DNA from: AP-15 sp963797115
GTDB lineage: Bacteria > Pseudomonadota > Alphaproteobacteria > ATCC43930 > CGMCC-115725
Length of the DNA stretch: 64,000 nucleotides
Direction of reading: 5' to 3'
Assembly (NCBI GenBank): GCA_963797115.1
Contig: CAWCOH010000002.1
Coordinates: 682,001 to 746,000, forward strand
Translations under genes and position numbers: made by a program
Notes under the pieces: model-generated
Told to the model about the DNA's origin: nothing
Seen by the model: the letters and a program-made list of their open reading frames with translations, nothing else
The model's database searches: none
Shown here: positions 16,133 to 25,077 of the stretch, piece by piece
Position numbering within the stretch: position 1 is the first letter of the stretch
Layout: each line of letters opens with the position of its first letter

Positions 16133-18280
16133 ATGACGAACCCGATAAGAGCGGGGGCGCGATGCGTCTCCGTGATGCCTTCTATTGCTGCTGCCCTTCT
16201 GGCTGCCGCCGCGGCCACGGCACAGGAAACTTCGCCCGCCCCCGGCAGCGTCTCGTTCGACCTCGACGTCGTCGCCAAGCAGCTCGACATCGCGCGCACC
16301 GAGATCCAACCGAGCCTCGGCGCGACGGTCTATCAATTTGGCCGGCAGGCGATCGAAACCCAGCCGCAGGGCGACAACCAACCCTTCAATCAACTGCTGC
16401 TGCAGGCGCCGGGGGTCGCTCAGGATTCGTTCGGTCAGCTGCATATCCGCGGCGACCATGCCAATATCCAATTCCGCGTCAATGGCGTTCAGCTGCCGGA
16501 GGGGATCAATGTCTTTGGACAGTCGCTGCAGACCCGGCTCGCCAATTCGGTGGCGCTGATCACCGGCGCGCTGCCGGCGCAATATGGGCTGCGCACCGCG
16601 GGCGTCATCGACATCCAGACCAAGACAGGAACGCTCAATCCGGGCGGTTCGCTGACGATGTATGGCGGGTCGCAGTCGACGATCTACCCGAGTGCGGAAT
16701 GGGGCGGCCGGGTCGGCCAGATCGATTACTACGCAACCGCCGAATATTTGCAAAATGCGCTAGGAATCGAGAACCCAGCACCGACCTTCAACGCGATCCA
16801 CGACAACTCCCAGCAGCCCAAAGGGTTCGCCTACGTTTCCGGCATCATCGATCCGACCTCGCGACTGACCGCCATTCTCGGCGCCTCGCGCGGCCAGTTC
16901 CAGGTCCCGCAGGTCGGCGGCCAGACCCCGGCCCTGGGGCTGACCGTCAACGGCATTAGCGACTTTCCCTCGGGGCTGATCAACGAGAACCAGCGCCAGA
17001 TCAATAATTTCGGGATTCTCGCCTGGCAGAAGCGGGTCGGCGATTTCGATTTCCAGGTCGCCGGATACTCCCGCTACAGCGACGTCTATTTCTCTCCGGG
17101 CAACCCGGTCGGCGACCTACTGTTCAACGGCATCGCCCAGACCGCCTACCGCCAGAGCTGGGCGAGCGGCGTACAGGGCGACGGCGCCTGGCGCGTCAAT
17201 CCCGAGCACACGGTACGCAGCGGCTTTCTGGTGCAGCGCGAGCGCTCACCGTTCAGCACCACGTCAAGTGTCCTGCCGGTCGACCAAGACGGCACGCAAA
17301 CCAGCGACGAGCCGCTCTCGCTCTTCGATTCGGGCAGCAAGACCGGATGGCTCTACAGCTACTACCTGCAGGACGAATGGAAGATCTTGCCCGGGGTCAC
17401 TCTCAACTACGGCGCCCGCTACGACCAGTACGCCCAATTCGACAGCGAGCGCCAATTGAGCCCGCGGGTCAACGTGGTATGGCAACCGACGGATACGACG
17501 ACATTGACGGCGGGCTATTCGCGTTACTTCGTGCCGCCCCCTTTCGAGCTCATCGCAAATACGACGGTCGATCGCTTCGCCAACACCACCGGCGCACCGC
17601 CCGGCACTCTGAACAGCGTCGCCAAGGCCGAGCGCAGCCACTACTTCGATGTCGGCGTCTCGCAGATCATCCTGCCGGGGCTCAAGGCCGGGATCGACGC
17701 CTACTACAAGATCGCCAGCAACCTGCTCGATGAAGGGCAGTTCGGTGCCCCGATCGTGTTGACGCCGTTCAACTACCAGAAGGGGCTGGTCCGCGGTGTC
17801 GAGCTGACGCTCAGCTACGACATCGAGAACTGGTCGTTCTACGGCAACTTCGCGGCATCGAAAGCGCAGGGAAAAAACATCACGTCGGCGCAATTCAACT
17901 TTTCGCAGGACGACCTGGATTATATCGCCGGTCACTATATCCATCTGGATCACGACCAGACCTACACCTCCTCGGCCGGCATCAAATACACGTGGCCCGT
18001 CTGGAGCACCCGGTTTGCGGTCGATTTGATCGCCGGCAGCGGCCTCAGAACCGACAGCACGGTTCCGAACGGCGCCAGCCTGCCCGGCTATCAGCAGGTC
18101 AATCTCAGCATCGTCCAGCAGATCCCCACCGGCTTTATGAAAGGCATGGAGTTTCGCTTCGACATCGTCAACCTGTTCGACCAGATCTATCAGATCCGTA
18201 CCGGCGAGGGGCTCGGCGTCTTTGCGTCGCAATTCGGCCCGCGCCGGACTTTTCTCGCCGGACTGACGCAGCGCTTCTGA
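16133..18280 (+). CDS. TonB-dependent outer-membrane receptor
   Basis: A 715-residue protein with a signal peptide (cleavage near TAQETS). The plug domain spans about 70-165 (LLLQAPGVAQDSFGQLHIRG, then GLRTAGVIDIQT). A 22-strand barrel follows, with typical late motifs (SPRVNVVWQPTDTTTLTAGY, GVELTLSYD, FDIVNLFDQIY) and a terminal Phe (LTQRF). It imports a ligand across the outer membrane using TonB energy. The adjoining DUF2946, exbB, exbD and tonB genes point to a dedicated system. Ligand is not evident; metals or metal chelates are the first guess. Confidence 0.92.
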   Translation: MTNPIRAGARCVSVMPSIAAALLAAAAATAQETSPAPGSVSFDLDVVAKQLDIARTEIQPSLGATVYQFGRQAIETQPQGDNQPFNQLLLQAPGVAQDSFGQLHIRGDHANIQFRVNGVQLPEGINVFGQSLQTRLANSVALITGALPAQYGLRTAGVIDIQTKTGTLNPGGSLTMYGGSQSTIYPSAEWGGRVGQIDYYATAEYLQNALGIENPAPTFNAIHDNSQQPKGFAYVSGIIDPTSRLTAILGASRGQFQVPQVGGQTPALGLTVNGISDFPSGLINENQRQINNFGILAWQKRVGDFDFQVAGYSRYSDVYFSPGNPVGDLLFNGIAQTAYRQSWASGVQGDGAWRVNPEHTVRSGFLVQRERSPFSTTSSVLPVDQDGTQTSDEPLSLFDSGSKTGWLYSYYLQDEWKILPGVTLNYGARYDQYAQFDSERQLSPRVNVVWQPTDTTTLTAGYSRYFVPPPFELIANTTVDRFANTTGAPPGTLNSVAKAERSHYFDVGVSQIILPGLKAGIDAYYKIASNLLDEGQFGAPIVLTPFNYQKGLVRGVELTLSYDIENWSFYGNFAASKAQGKNITSAQFNFSQDDLDYIAGHYIHLDHDQTYTSSAGIKYTWPVWSTRFAVDLIAGSGLRTDSTVPNGASLPGYQQVNLSIVQQIPTGFMKGMEFRFDIVNLFDQIYQIRTGEGLGVFASQFGPRRTFLAGLTQRF

Positions 18281-18393
18281 GGCGACGACATTCTCCACGA
18301 AATCGCCACGATCGCTCTCTCGTGTTCCAGGCTGCCGGTGCGCATTATTCTGCGCGTCATGGGCTTTCGATATGAAATTTGCAGAGGCTTTTC

Positions 18394-19071
18394 GTGAACG
18401 ATCCGGCGGCGTCTCTCTCGATTGTCACCCTGTTTCTCAACGCCGACCCGGTCGTCAAGGGAGTGCTGGCGTTGCTGCTCGCGGCCTCGGTGTGGAGCTG
18501 GGCGGTGATCATCGACAAGCTGTGGCGTCTCCGGGCTGCCAGCCGCTCGGCCCGCGGCCACGAGGCGCGGGCGGCGGCGGCGCAGTCGGCGCAGGAGCTG
18601 CCGCCGCCCGAACCCCGTGCCGGCGATGCGGCGGGCTTGATGCTGTCGGCCGGATGGGCCGAGAGTGCCGCTGAGCTGGCACCCAGGGCCGAGACTTTTG
18701 CCGAACGGCGAGACCGCATCGAACGCGCGATGCGGCTCGCGCTGAACGCCGAACTGCGGCGGCTCGAATTGCGTTTGCCGTTTCTGGCGACGCTTGGTTC
18801 GGCGGCGCCGTTCATCGGTCTCTTCGGGACAGTTTGGGGAATTATGCGCAGCTTCGAAGGGATCGCCGCGGCGCACAATACCAGCCTCGCCGTCGTCGCA
18901 CCCGGAATAGCCGAGGCCCTGTTCGCCACCGCGATGGGTCTCGCAGCGGCGATCCCGGCGGTGGTGGCCTATAACAAGATCACGGTTGATCTCGGCCGTT
19001 TTGCCGGGCGCATGCAGGGCCTGATCGGAAAATCGGCCGGGCTGTTGTCGAGAACCTCCTTGGAGACTTGA
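18394..19071 (+). CDS. exbB: MotA/TolQ/ExbB proton channel family protein
   Basis: A 225-residue inner-membrane protein with three membrane segments: WSWAVIIDKLWRL near the N-terminus, then FLATLGSAAPFIGLFGTVWG and GIAEALFATAMGLAAAIPAV. These are the two conserved ExbB/TolQ blocks that form the proton channel with ExbD. GTG at 18394 follows AGAGG at six bases spacing; an in-frame TTG at 18379 is less likely. It begins an exbB-exbD-tonB operon with very short junctions, 113 bases after the receptor. Confidence 0.9.
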   Translation: MNDPAASLSIVTLFLNADPVVKGVLALLLAASVWSWAVIIDKLWRLRAASRSARGHEARAAAAQSAQELPPPEPRAGDAAGLMLSAGWAESAAELAPRAETFAERRDRIERAMRLALNAELRRLELRLPFLATLGSAAPFIGLFGTVWGIMRSFEGIAAAHNTSLAVVAPGIAEALFATAMGLAAAIPAVVAYNKITVDLGRFAGRMQGLIGKSAGLLSRTSLET

Positions 19072-19073
19072 GC

Positions 19074-19508
19074 ATGGCCGTCTCTTTGCCGCCTTCGGGC
19101 GAGGTGGGCGAAGACCGCTATCAGCCGCTTGCCGAGATCAACGTGACGCCGATGGTCGATGTCATGCTGGTGCTGCTGGTGATCTTTATGGTCACCGCCC
19201 CCCTGCTCACGGTCGGCGTGCCGCTCGATCTGCCGAAGACCCAGGCGGCGGCCCTGACCGAGCCGAAACCCCCGGTTGTCCTGAGCTTGAACCGCAATGG
19301 CGAGCTCTTCATCGGCGACGAGCAGGTCGAACCCGGCGACCTCGAAGGCCGGCTTGCCGGGCTGGTTGCCGAAGATCCGAGCCGCATCGTTTATGTGCGG
19401 GGCGATCAGACGATCAGCTACGCGCAGCTGATGGACCTGCTCAGCATCGTCAACCGCGCCGGTTTCGCCAAAGTCTCGCTGGTCGCCGAGGCCGCCGGTA
19501 CGAAGTGA
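19074..19508 (+). CDS. exbD: ExbD/TolR family protein
   Basis: A 144-residue protein with a single N-terminal membrane helix following INVTPMVDVMLVLLVIFMV, where the Asp is the proton-carrying residue of ExbD/TolR. The periplasmic part has the expected PKTQAA and VYVRGDQTISYAQLMDL blocks. ATG at 19074 is preceded by GGAG at eight bases. The stop overlaps the GTG start of tonB by four bases. Together with ExbB it converts proton-motive force into TonB motion. Confidence 0.92.
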   Translation: MAVSLPPSGEVGEDRYQPLAEINVTPMVDVMLVLLVIFMVTAPLLTVGVPLDLPKTQAAALTEPKPPVVLSLNRNGELFIGDEQVEPGDLEGRLAGLVAEDPSRIVYVRGDQTISYAQLMDLLSIVNRAGFAKVSLVAEAAGTK

Positions 19509-20332
19509 GAGAGATAAGCTTTCCACTCGCTTTGTCGGTCGCTGGGCACGCCGCTTGCCTGGCGCTCCTGATCCTGCTGCTGCCGGCGACGACCCCGCCG
19601 CTGTCGGAGCCGCTCGCCCCGCGCGGGATCGCGGTGGCCTTCGAGCCCTCGTTGCCGAAGCCCGAGCAGCCGGTGGCTCCTGCGGCAGTGCCGACACCGG
19701 CCGCGCCGCCGGCCGAGGCCGAACCGCCGCCGCCCGAGCCGGAGCCCGCACCGACCCCGCCGCCCGAGCCTGAACCTGTACCGCCGCCACAGACCGAGCC
19801 GGTCGTTGCAACCGAGCCCCCGCCTCCGGCACCCGAGACCCCGATGCCGGCAGCCGAACCGCCACCGCCTCCCCCGCCCAAGCCCGCGGTCGAGCCGCCG
19901 CCAAAACCTGTTCGCCGCCGTCTGGCGAAGCCGCGACCCGGCCCGTCCAGCGAGCCCCGTGAACCATCACCGTCCGCGATCGCGGCACAGCCGCCGCAGA
20001 CCGCATACGTCCCCGCCCCGGCCCCGGCGCCGGCGCCGGCCGAGGTCAGCCCGGGCTACCGCAAGCTGCTGAGCGCCTGGCTCGAGAACCACAAACGCTA
20101 TCCGGACGCGTCCCGCCAGCGCGGCGAGGAGGGGCGCGCCGTCCTGCGCTTTGCCCTCGACCGCAGCGGTCGCGTGCTCGACTTCGCTCTTGCCCAAAGC
20201 ACGGGCTATCCCGACCTCGATGCCTCGCTCGAGCAAATGATGCGGGGTGCGGTGCTGCCGCCCTTTCCGGCTACCATGACCCAGCCCCGCATCGACGTGG
20301 CGGTGACGATCCGCTTCAGTCTCGCGCGGTGA
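19505..20332 (+). CDS. tonB: TonB energy-transducing protein
   Basis: A 275-residue TonB with an N-terminal membrane anchor (SVAGHAACLALLILLLPA). A very long Pro/Glu-Pro then Pro/Ala-rich spacer (about 35-185) can span the periplasm. The C-terminal TonB domain includes the YP motif (HKRYPDASRQRGEEGRAVLR) and ends RIDVAVTIRFSLAR. GTG at 19505 overlaps the exbD stop (GTGA). It passes energy to the receptor at 16133. The spacer is low-complexity and may vary between strains. Confidence 0.93.
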   Translation: MREISFPLALSVAGHAACLALLILLLPATTPPLSEPLAPRGIAVAFEPSLPKPEQPVAPAAVPTPAAPPAEAEPPPPEPEPAPTPPPEPEPVPPPQTEPVVATEPPPPAPETPMPAAEPPPPPPPKPAVEPPPKPVRRRLAKPRPGPSSEPREPSPSAIAAQPPQTAYVPAPAPAPAPAEVSPGYRKLLSAWLENHKRYPDASRQRGEEGRAVLRFALDRSGRVLDFALAQSTGYPDLDASLEQMMRGAVLPPFPATMTQPRIDVAVTIRFSLAR

Positions 20333-20347
20333 GAGGCAAAATGGGCG

Positions 20348-20686
20348 CTACAGCGTCAAATCCAGGATCCTCCCCGGCACCAGAAAACCTCTGTCCCATC
20401 TCGACCATCGTCCGGGCACCGGCCGACCGGGATTGCGATCGCGACGCCAGCAGACATCGGCACCGGGCGGCACATCGATGAACTTGGTCGCATTGTTAGG
20501 CATCGTGAATGCGAGGGTCGAGACGTAGCCGCCATCGCGCGCCTCGCAGTCCGGGTTCGCCGTGATCACCGCCTCGACGTTGACCAGCGGAAAGTCGGGG
20601 TTGCTGAGCAATAGCCATCCCGGCCCCGGGGCCTCCTGGGCGCAGGAGGCGCAGAGCAGCACGATGGGCAAAAATCTCGGTCGCAA
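20348..20686 (-). CDS. Hypothetical lipoprotein
   Basis: A 112-residue protein with a short signal peptide and lipobox-like LLCASC, so probably lipid-anchored. The mature part (PGWLLLSNPDFPLVNVEAVI, DCEARDGGYVST) contains two further Cys residues (NPDCE and DVCWRRDRN) that could form a disulfide. No family recognised. Convergent with tonB, 15 bases apart. Confidence 0.6.
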   Translation of the reverse strand: MRPRFLPIVLLCASCAQEAPGPGWLLLSNPDFPLVNVEAVITANPDCEARDGGYVSTLAFTMPNNATKFIDVPPGADVCWRRDRNPGRPVPGRWSRWDRGFLVPGRILDLTL

Positions 20687-20817
20687 GGCGTGGCTCTCTT
20701 GGTCGAGTGCGTGTCAGCCGACAATCTATACGCGGGTTTCCGACCACAGCGATTGCCGGCTGCGCTATATAGCGGCTGCCGCGTCCGGATCAAATACCCC
20801 TCGGCTCCGCTCCTACG

Positions 20818-21963
20818 TCAATCGAACAGTGCGAGGTCGATCGCGTCGCCCATCTTGTAGTAGCCGGCGTCGCTCGGGTGCAGACCGTCGCCGCAATCGT
20901 CGCTCGGCCGCATCTGCGTCGGATGTTCGGGGTCGCGCAACGCCTGATCGAAATCGGCGACCCCGTCGAACGCCCCGCCGTCGCGGATCCAGCCATTGAC
21001 CGCCACGCGGACCTCCTCGCGCTGCGGGTTCCAGGCATTGGCCATGTAGGTCTCGTTGCCGAACGGGGTCAGCGTGGCGCCGATGATCTTGATGCCGCGG
21101 CTGTGGGCGCGCAGCGCCATCTGCTTGAGACCGGCGATCATCTGCGCCGCGGTGGGCTCCTCCTCGGGCTTCTTCCAGCGGTTGCGCAGATCGTTGGTGC
21201 CGAGCATCACGGCGACGTGGGTGACCCCGGGCTGGGATAGAACATCGCGGTCGAAGCGGCGCAGCCCGCTGTCGCCGCGGATATCGAAGAGAATGCGGTT
21301 GCCGCCGAGCCCCTGGTTCATCACCGCCATCGGCCGGCCGCGAGGGCGCGCCATCAGGCGGCGCGCGAGCTGGTCGGGCCAGCGGCAGAAGGCGTCCATC
21401 GTCGAGATGTTGCCGTCGGTCAGCGAGTCGCCGAGTGTCACGATGCCGCCGGTCTCGGCGCCGGCGAGCACATCGACGCCGCAGACGAAGAACCAGTCGC
21501 TGGTCAGGCTGGCGATCGGCATCACATTGGCTGCGGTGAAATCGCCCGGCGGCGAGATGTAGTTGGTCTGCCGCGCATAACGGCCGGTGATCTGAAAATC
21601 GTTCAGGACCTCGCCGGGCAGATAGAGGCTGACCGCGAGATCGGCGAGCGGCGCCAGACCGAGTGCGACCGGATCGCTGAAGAGGACCGCACCCGCGGCG
21701 ATCGTCGCCGTGTTCTCACCGCCGAAGGCTAGCTTGCGGTCGGACCCCGGGACGATGCCGGGACCCTCATCGCGCAGTGCGATATGCGCGCCGCCGATGT
21801 CGAGCGGACGCCGGCCATAGGCGTTCGAGATCCGCACCCGCACGGTATCGCCGCCGAGGCTGGCGCGCATCGTCATGCGCAGGGTCTGGTTGGTGAAAGC
21901 GCCGGTTTCGGCGGGTGCCGGAGCCGTCGTCCAGGTGCCGACCCAATGCTGGTTGTCAGGCAT
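20818..21963 (-). CDS. SGNH/GDSL-family hydrolase
   Basis: A 381-residue esterase-like protein. An N-terminal jelly-roll-like part (WVGTWTTAPAPAE, then VRVRISNAYGRRPLDIG) precedes the SGNH domain, with block I TLGDSLTDG (Ser), block II GLGGNRIL (Gly), block III MLGTNDLRN (Asn) and block V DGLHPSDAGY (Asp, His). The architecture matches secreted-type GDSL esterases acting on acyl or polysaccharide esters, though no signal peptide is seen. ATG at 21963 places the start just before the conserved W-x-GTW. Confidence 0.88.
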   Translation of the reverse strand: MPDNQHWVGTWTTAPAPAETGAFTNQTLRMTMRASLGGDTVRVRISNAYGRRPLDIGGAHIALRDEGPGIVPGSDRKLAFGGENTATIAAGAVLFSDPVALGLAPLADLAVSLYLPGEVLNDFQITGRYARQTNYISPPGDFTAANVMPIASLTSDWFFVCGVDVLAGAETGGIVTLGDSLTDGNISTMDAFCRWPDQLARRLMARPRGRPMAVMNQGLGGNRILFDIRGDSGLRRFDRDVLSQPGVTHVAVMLGTNDLRNRWKKPEEEPTAAQMIAGLKQMALRAHSRGIKIIGATLTPFGNETYMANAWNPQREEVRVAVNGWIRDGGAFDGVADFDQALRDPEHPTQMRPSDDCGDGLHPSDAGYYKMGDAIDLALFD

Positions 21964-22784
21964 AGCGTCTCTCCCGATCTCGCGAGGTTGTGATGGGCTC
22001 GGCAAATCTTATGCCCGAGGCCATCCCTTCGCCATCGCAAAGCGCAGGCGGTCCCACACTCCTGTTCCCCCTGTTTTATCAGGTCGAGATCAGGCATCGC
22101 CAACTCCTGCAACGACAATCCCACACCCGCTCAGGGTGCCGATGCCGAGTAGATATAGTGCGTTTATGGCAACTCGATGGTTGTCGCTATCGAAGCTCGC
22201 GGGCATCGGACTTCGGCGTTGCGGAGTTTCCTCATTCTGAGAGCTTGTGAAAGTGTTGAACTGTCGGCTGCGCGGCGATCGTGCGTCCTTCGAGACGGCC
22301 GCCTTGCGGCCTCCTCAGGATGAGGCAGGTCTTTGATGACATTAAGAAAATTCCTCATCCTGAGGAAGCTGCGAAGCAGCTGTCTCGAAGGACGCAGTAC
22401 GCCGATCAGCAGACCTTCGATTCTTTCATACGCTCTGACGAAGCCGCCGCGGGTCCGCGCGTCGCGTGGCTCGAGGACAGGCTCCGCGGCTGTCTCGAAG
22501 AACGCACAGCGCTGACCCAGCCGGGGATCGCATGGTCGCGGGCTGCGCCCACACCGGCAGTTTCCCGAAATCCCATCCGCCCTCCATTCCGGAGACCAGT
22601 TTGGATCCGATTATCCCCCGCAAAGTTGGCAATTCAGCGGAGGATCGAAGCCTTTGGATCTCCCGCCGGGCGTCGCCACTACCGCAGCCCGGTCAATAGC
22701 TTGTGTCGCCATGCACTCAGTAAAGACGCAACCGTCCAAGTGTTTGTGACCCCGATAGGATCCAAGATAGGAGAGTGTATATCC
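21964..22784. other. Gene-free stretch with large inverted repeat
   Basis: No gene is supported between the divergent hydrolase and DUF4336 genes. The open frame running through 22281-22784 encodes repeat-derived sequence (FDDIKKIPHPEEAA), not protein. A degraded extra copy of the repeat arm is visible near 22440-22510. Confidence 0.7.
22284..22393. repeat. Long inverted repeat, CGTCCTTCGAGAC type
   Basis: Left arm CGTCCTTCGAGACGGCCGC (from 22284) ending CCTCAGGATGAGG at about 22325. Right arm CCTCATCCTGAGGAAGCTGC (from 22352) ending CTCGAAGGACG at 22393. About 42 bases per arm with a 26-base spacer. This is the well-known alphaproteobacterial intergenic palindrome. Confidence 0.8.
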
Positions 22785-23483
22785 GTGAGGACGCTGTTGG
22801 CGGAATTTGGGCCAGGCATTTGGCTCGGCGAGGGGCCTATCGTGCCATTCTACGGGTTCGCTTATCCAACCCGGATGGCCGTGATCCGCTTGCAGGATGG
22901 CAGCTTATTCGTGTGGTCGCCGATTGCCCTCTCTTCTGACCTGATGCAGGAGGTTGATGCGTTAGGAACCGTTCGCCATCTCGTCTCGCCCAATTTGTTG
23001 CACCACCTCTTTCTGGGCGAATGGAAATCCGCTTACCCGCATGCTCGGCTCTACGCCTCGCCCGGCCTGCATAGGCGAAGGAAGCAGCTGCCCTTTGACG
23101 CGGACTTAAGTGACAAACCCGATCTCGCATGGGCCATGGACATTGACCAAGTCCTCATGCGCGGCACCTTCCTCTTGACGGAAGCTGTGTTCTTTCACCG
23201 CCCCAGCCACACGGCGATCTTCGCAGACCTGATCGAAAATTTCCCACGCGACTGGTTCAAGGGCTGGCGTGGCCTTGTCGCGCGGCTTGATGGGATCGTT
23301 GCACCCAATCCCGGCGCACCGCGCGAACTGCGGGCGTCCTTCCTGAACCGCCGTGCGGCATGTGCCTCGCTCCAGCGCATTCTGGCTTGGCCGATCGAGC
23401 AGGTGCTGATGGCTCACGGCGAACCGGTCACCTCGGGCGGAGCGGCCTTCGTGCGCGCTGCCTTCAAGTGGTTGCACGTATAA
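22785..23483 (+). CDS. DUF4336 domain protein
   Basis: A 232-residue protein (FGPGIWLGEGPIVPFYGFAYPTRMAVIRL, given in part; then LVSPNLLHHLFLGEW, FFHRPSHTAIFADLIENF and LMAHGEPV). It resembles a degenerate metallo-beta-lactamase fold, as in DUF4336, of unknown function; HHLFLGEW is the conserved core. GTG at 22785 follows GGAGAG at nine bases, which fixes the start, since the frame stays open upstream through a repeat. Stands alone. Confidence 0.82.
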   Translation: MRTLLAEFGPGIWLGEGPIVPFYGFAYPTRMAVIRLQDGSLFVWSPIALSSDLMQEVDALGTVRHLVSPNLLHHLFLGEWKSAYPHARLYASPGLHRRRKQLPFDADLSDKPDLAWAMDIDQVLMRGTFLLTEAVFFHRPSHTAIFADLIENFPRDWFKGWRGLVARLDGIVAPNPGAPRELRASFLNRRAACASLQRILAWPIEQVLMAHGEPVTSGGAAFVRAAFKWLHV

Positions 23484-23621
23484 CGGCGCCGATGCCGGCC
23501 TTGCACTGGTAGCAAATATCAAGACTTATGGTGCGCCTGCACACCAGCTATTGAATGCAGGGTGAGCCTCGTCGCACTGCAAGGCGAATATCGGGACTGG
23601 CGGACTGGCTCGATGTGACCG

Positions 23622-24250
23622 CTAGGCCGTTGCGCTCGGGCGTTTGGAGACGGCCTCGTACCACCGATGGGTGTTCAGGTGCTGTGGGGGCACCTTCTCC
23701 TCGACCCATCCCGCGAAGTCGACCACGGACAGCGCGGTGATGTCGGCGATGCTGAACTGGTCACCGGCGACGAACTGGTGTTGACCGAGATACGAATTCA
23801 GCCGCTCGAAGAATCGAGCGATCCCGGCGCGTCCTCGATCGACAAGCTGGGGGATGGCGGGAACCGCACTGATGCCGGGAAGGCCGCGGTCGCTGAAGGC
23901 CGGGTGCGAGTTCCGGAAGATCTCGGCAACAGACATCAAGCCATCGATTTCCATGTGACGGTTACGCGACTCGATGAACGCTTTATTGCGGGCGTTCGTC
24001 CCCATCAGCGGCGGATCGGGATAGGTCTCTTCGATCCATCGAGAGATCGCCACGACTTCGTCGAGTGCCGTGCCGTCGTCGAGAATAAGCGTCGGGACAA
24101 GGCCACGAGGGTTGATCGCGAGGAAATCGGGCTTGAGGTTGTCCCCCTCTACCAGGTTCAACTCGACCCGCTCAATCTCGACGCCCTTCTCGGCGAGGAA
24201 GATGCGGAGCCGACGAGGTTCGGTGCCATCTGGCAATCGTATAATTTCAT
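23622..24250 (-). pseudogene. Glutathione S-transferase, frameshifted at codon 6
   Basis: ATG at 24250 has a strong GGAGGAG ahead of it and reads M-K-L-Y-D, the usual start of this GST group, then leaves the frame. The rest, LPDGTEPRRLRIFLAEKGVE to WYEAVSKRPSATA, is in the adjacent frame; restoring one T in GATTTGCC joins them. The body keeps the thioredoxin-fold N-domain (NPRGLVPTLILDDG, then ESRN) and the helical C-domain (FSIADITALSVVDFAGWV). Either one-base decay or a homopolymer error. If intact it would conjugate glutathione to electrophiles. Confidence 0.75.
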
Positions 24251-24475
24251 GGCTTCTCCTCCCTTTTGCCGCGAACAGGCTTGTACCGTTGGTGAGAGTG
24301 TGACTTGAGACCGGAGCGGCTTCTTTGGCAAGGCCTCGGATACCTACGTTCCTTCCGACCAGAAATGGAGTGGGGGACCCTCGTCGATGGCATGTGAGTC
24401 CGGCAGTGCGCAATTCAAGAAGTTCGGGAAATTTGCTTGGACCCGCCTGATCAGGGGTTACACTTCCCGTAACTT

Positions 24476-25042
24476 ATGACCAAAACTCACCCGCAAAACC
24501 ACCCTCTCGGCTATGCCCGCGTCAGCACCTACGGGCAGACGCTCGACAGCCAGCTTGAACAGCTACGCGCCGCTGGATGCACCGCCAAGATTTACCGCGA
24601 GAAGGTGACCGGCGCGGACAACGACCGGCGCGAACTTCTCAAAATGTTGAAGGCCCTCGCCCCCGGTGACGTGGTGACAGTGACGCGCATCGACCGGCTG
24701 GCGCGCAGCACGTTCGACCTGTTCGCCATCGTCAAGCAGATCGTGGACGCCAAGGCGCAGTTCCGTTCGCTTGCCGAGCCGTGGGCCGACACCGGCACCA
24801 GCACCGGGCGCTTGATGATTGCTGTATTGGGCGGCTTGGCGGACGTGGAGCGCGACCTTATCCGCACCCGCACCGCCGAGGGCCGCAGCCGGGCGCAGAA
24901 GCGCGGGCAGCACATGGGCCGACCGCCGAAATTGACCCCGGCGCAACAGGCCGAGGCCCGGCGACGACGGGCGCAGGGCGCGACCCTTGCCGAACTCGCG
25001 CGCAGCTACGGCGTGGGAAAGAGTACGATTTCGCGACTGTGA
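24476..25042 (+). CDS. Serine recombinase (resolvase/invertase family)
   Basis: A 188-residue small serine recombinase. The catalytic block GYARVSTYGQTLDSQLEQL holds the nucleophilic Ser, with downstream RIDRLARSTFDLF and GGLADVERDLIRTRT forming the catalytic domain and E helix. A C-terminal Hin-like HTH follows (LTPAQQAEARRR, LAELARSYGVGKSTISRL). Such enzymes resolve or invert plasmid and transposon DNA. ATG at 24476 begins right before the conserved domain. No res sites or transposase nearby; it leads an AT-richer segment, suggesting cargo of a lost element. Confidence 0.92.
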   Translation: MTKTHPQNHPLGYARVSTYGQTLDSQLEQLRAAGCTAKIYREKVTGADNDRRELLKMLKALAPGDVVTVTRIDRLARSTFDLFAIVKQIVDAKAQFRSLAEPWADTGTSTGRLMIAVLGGLADVERDLIRTRTAEGRSRAQKRGQHMGRPPKLTPAQQAEARRRRAQGATLAELARSYGVGKSTISRL

Positions 25043-25077
25043 CCCAGCGCCATCTAGGGCCATCTAGGAGGGGCTTC

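Noticed and set aside
17264..18298. 344-residue minus frame over the TonB receptor
   Set aside because: Antisense shadow without motif.
18969..20006. 345-residue minus frame over exbD and tonB
   Set aside because: Low-complexity Arg/Ala mirror of the proline-rich tonB spacer; no start signal or domain.
22281..22784. N-terminal extension of the DUF4336 protein by 168 residues
   Set aside because: The extension translates the intergenic inverted repeat; GTG 22785 has a good ribosome-binding site.
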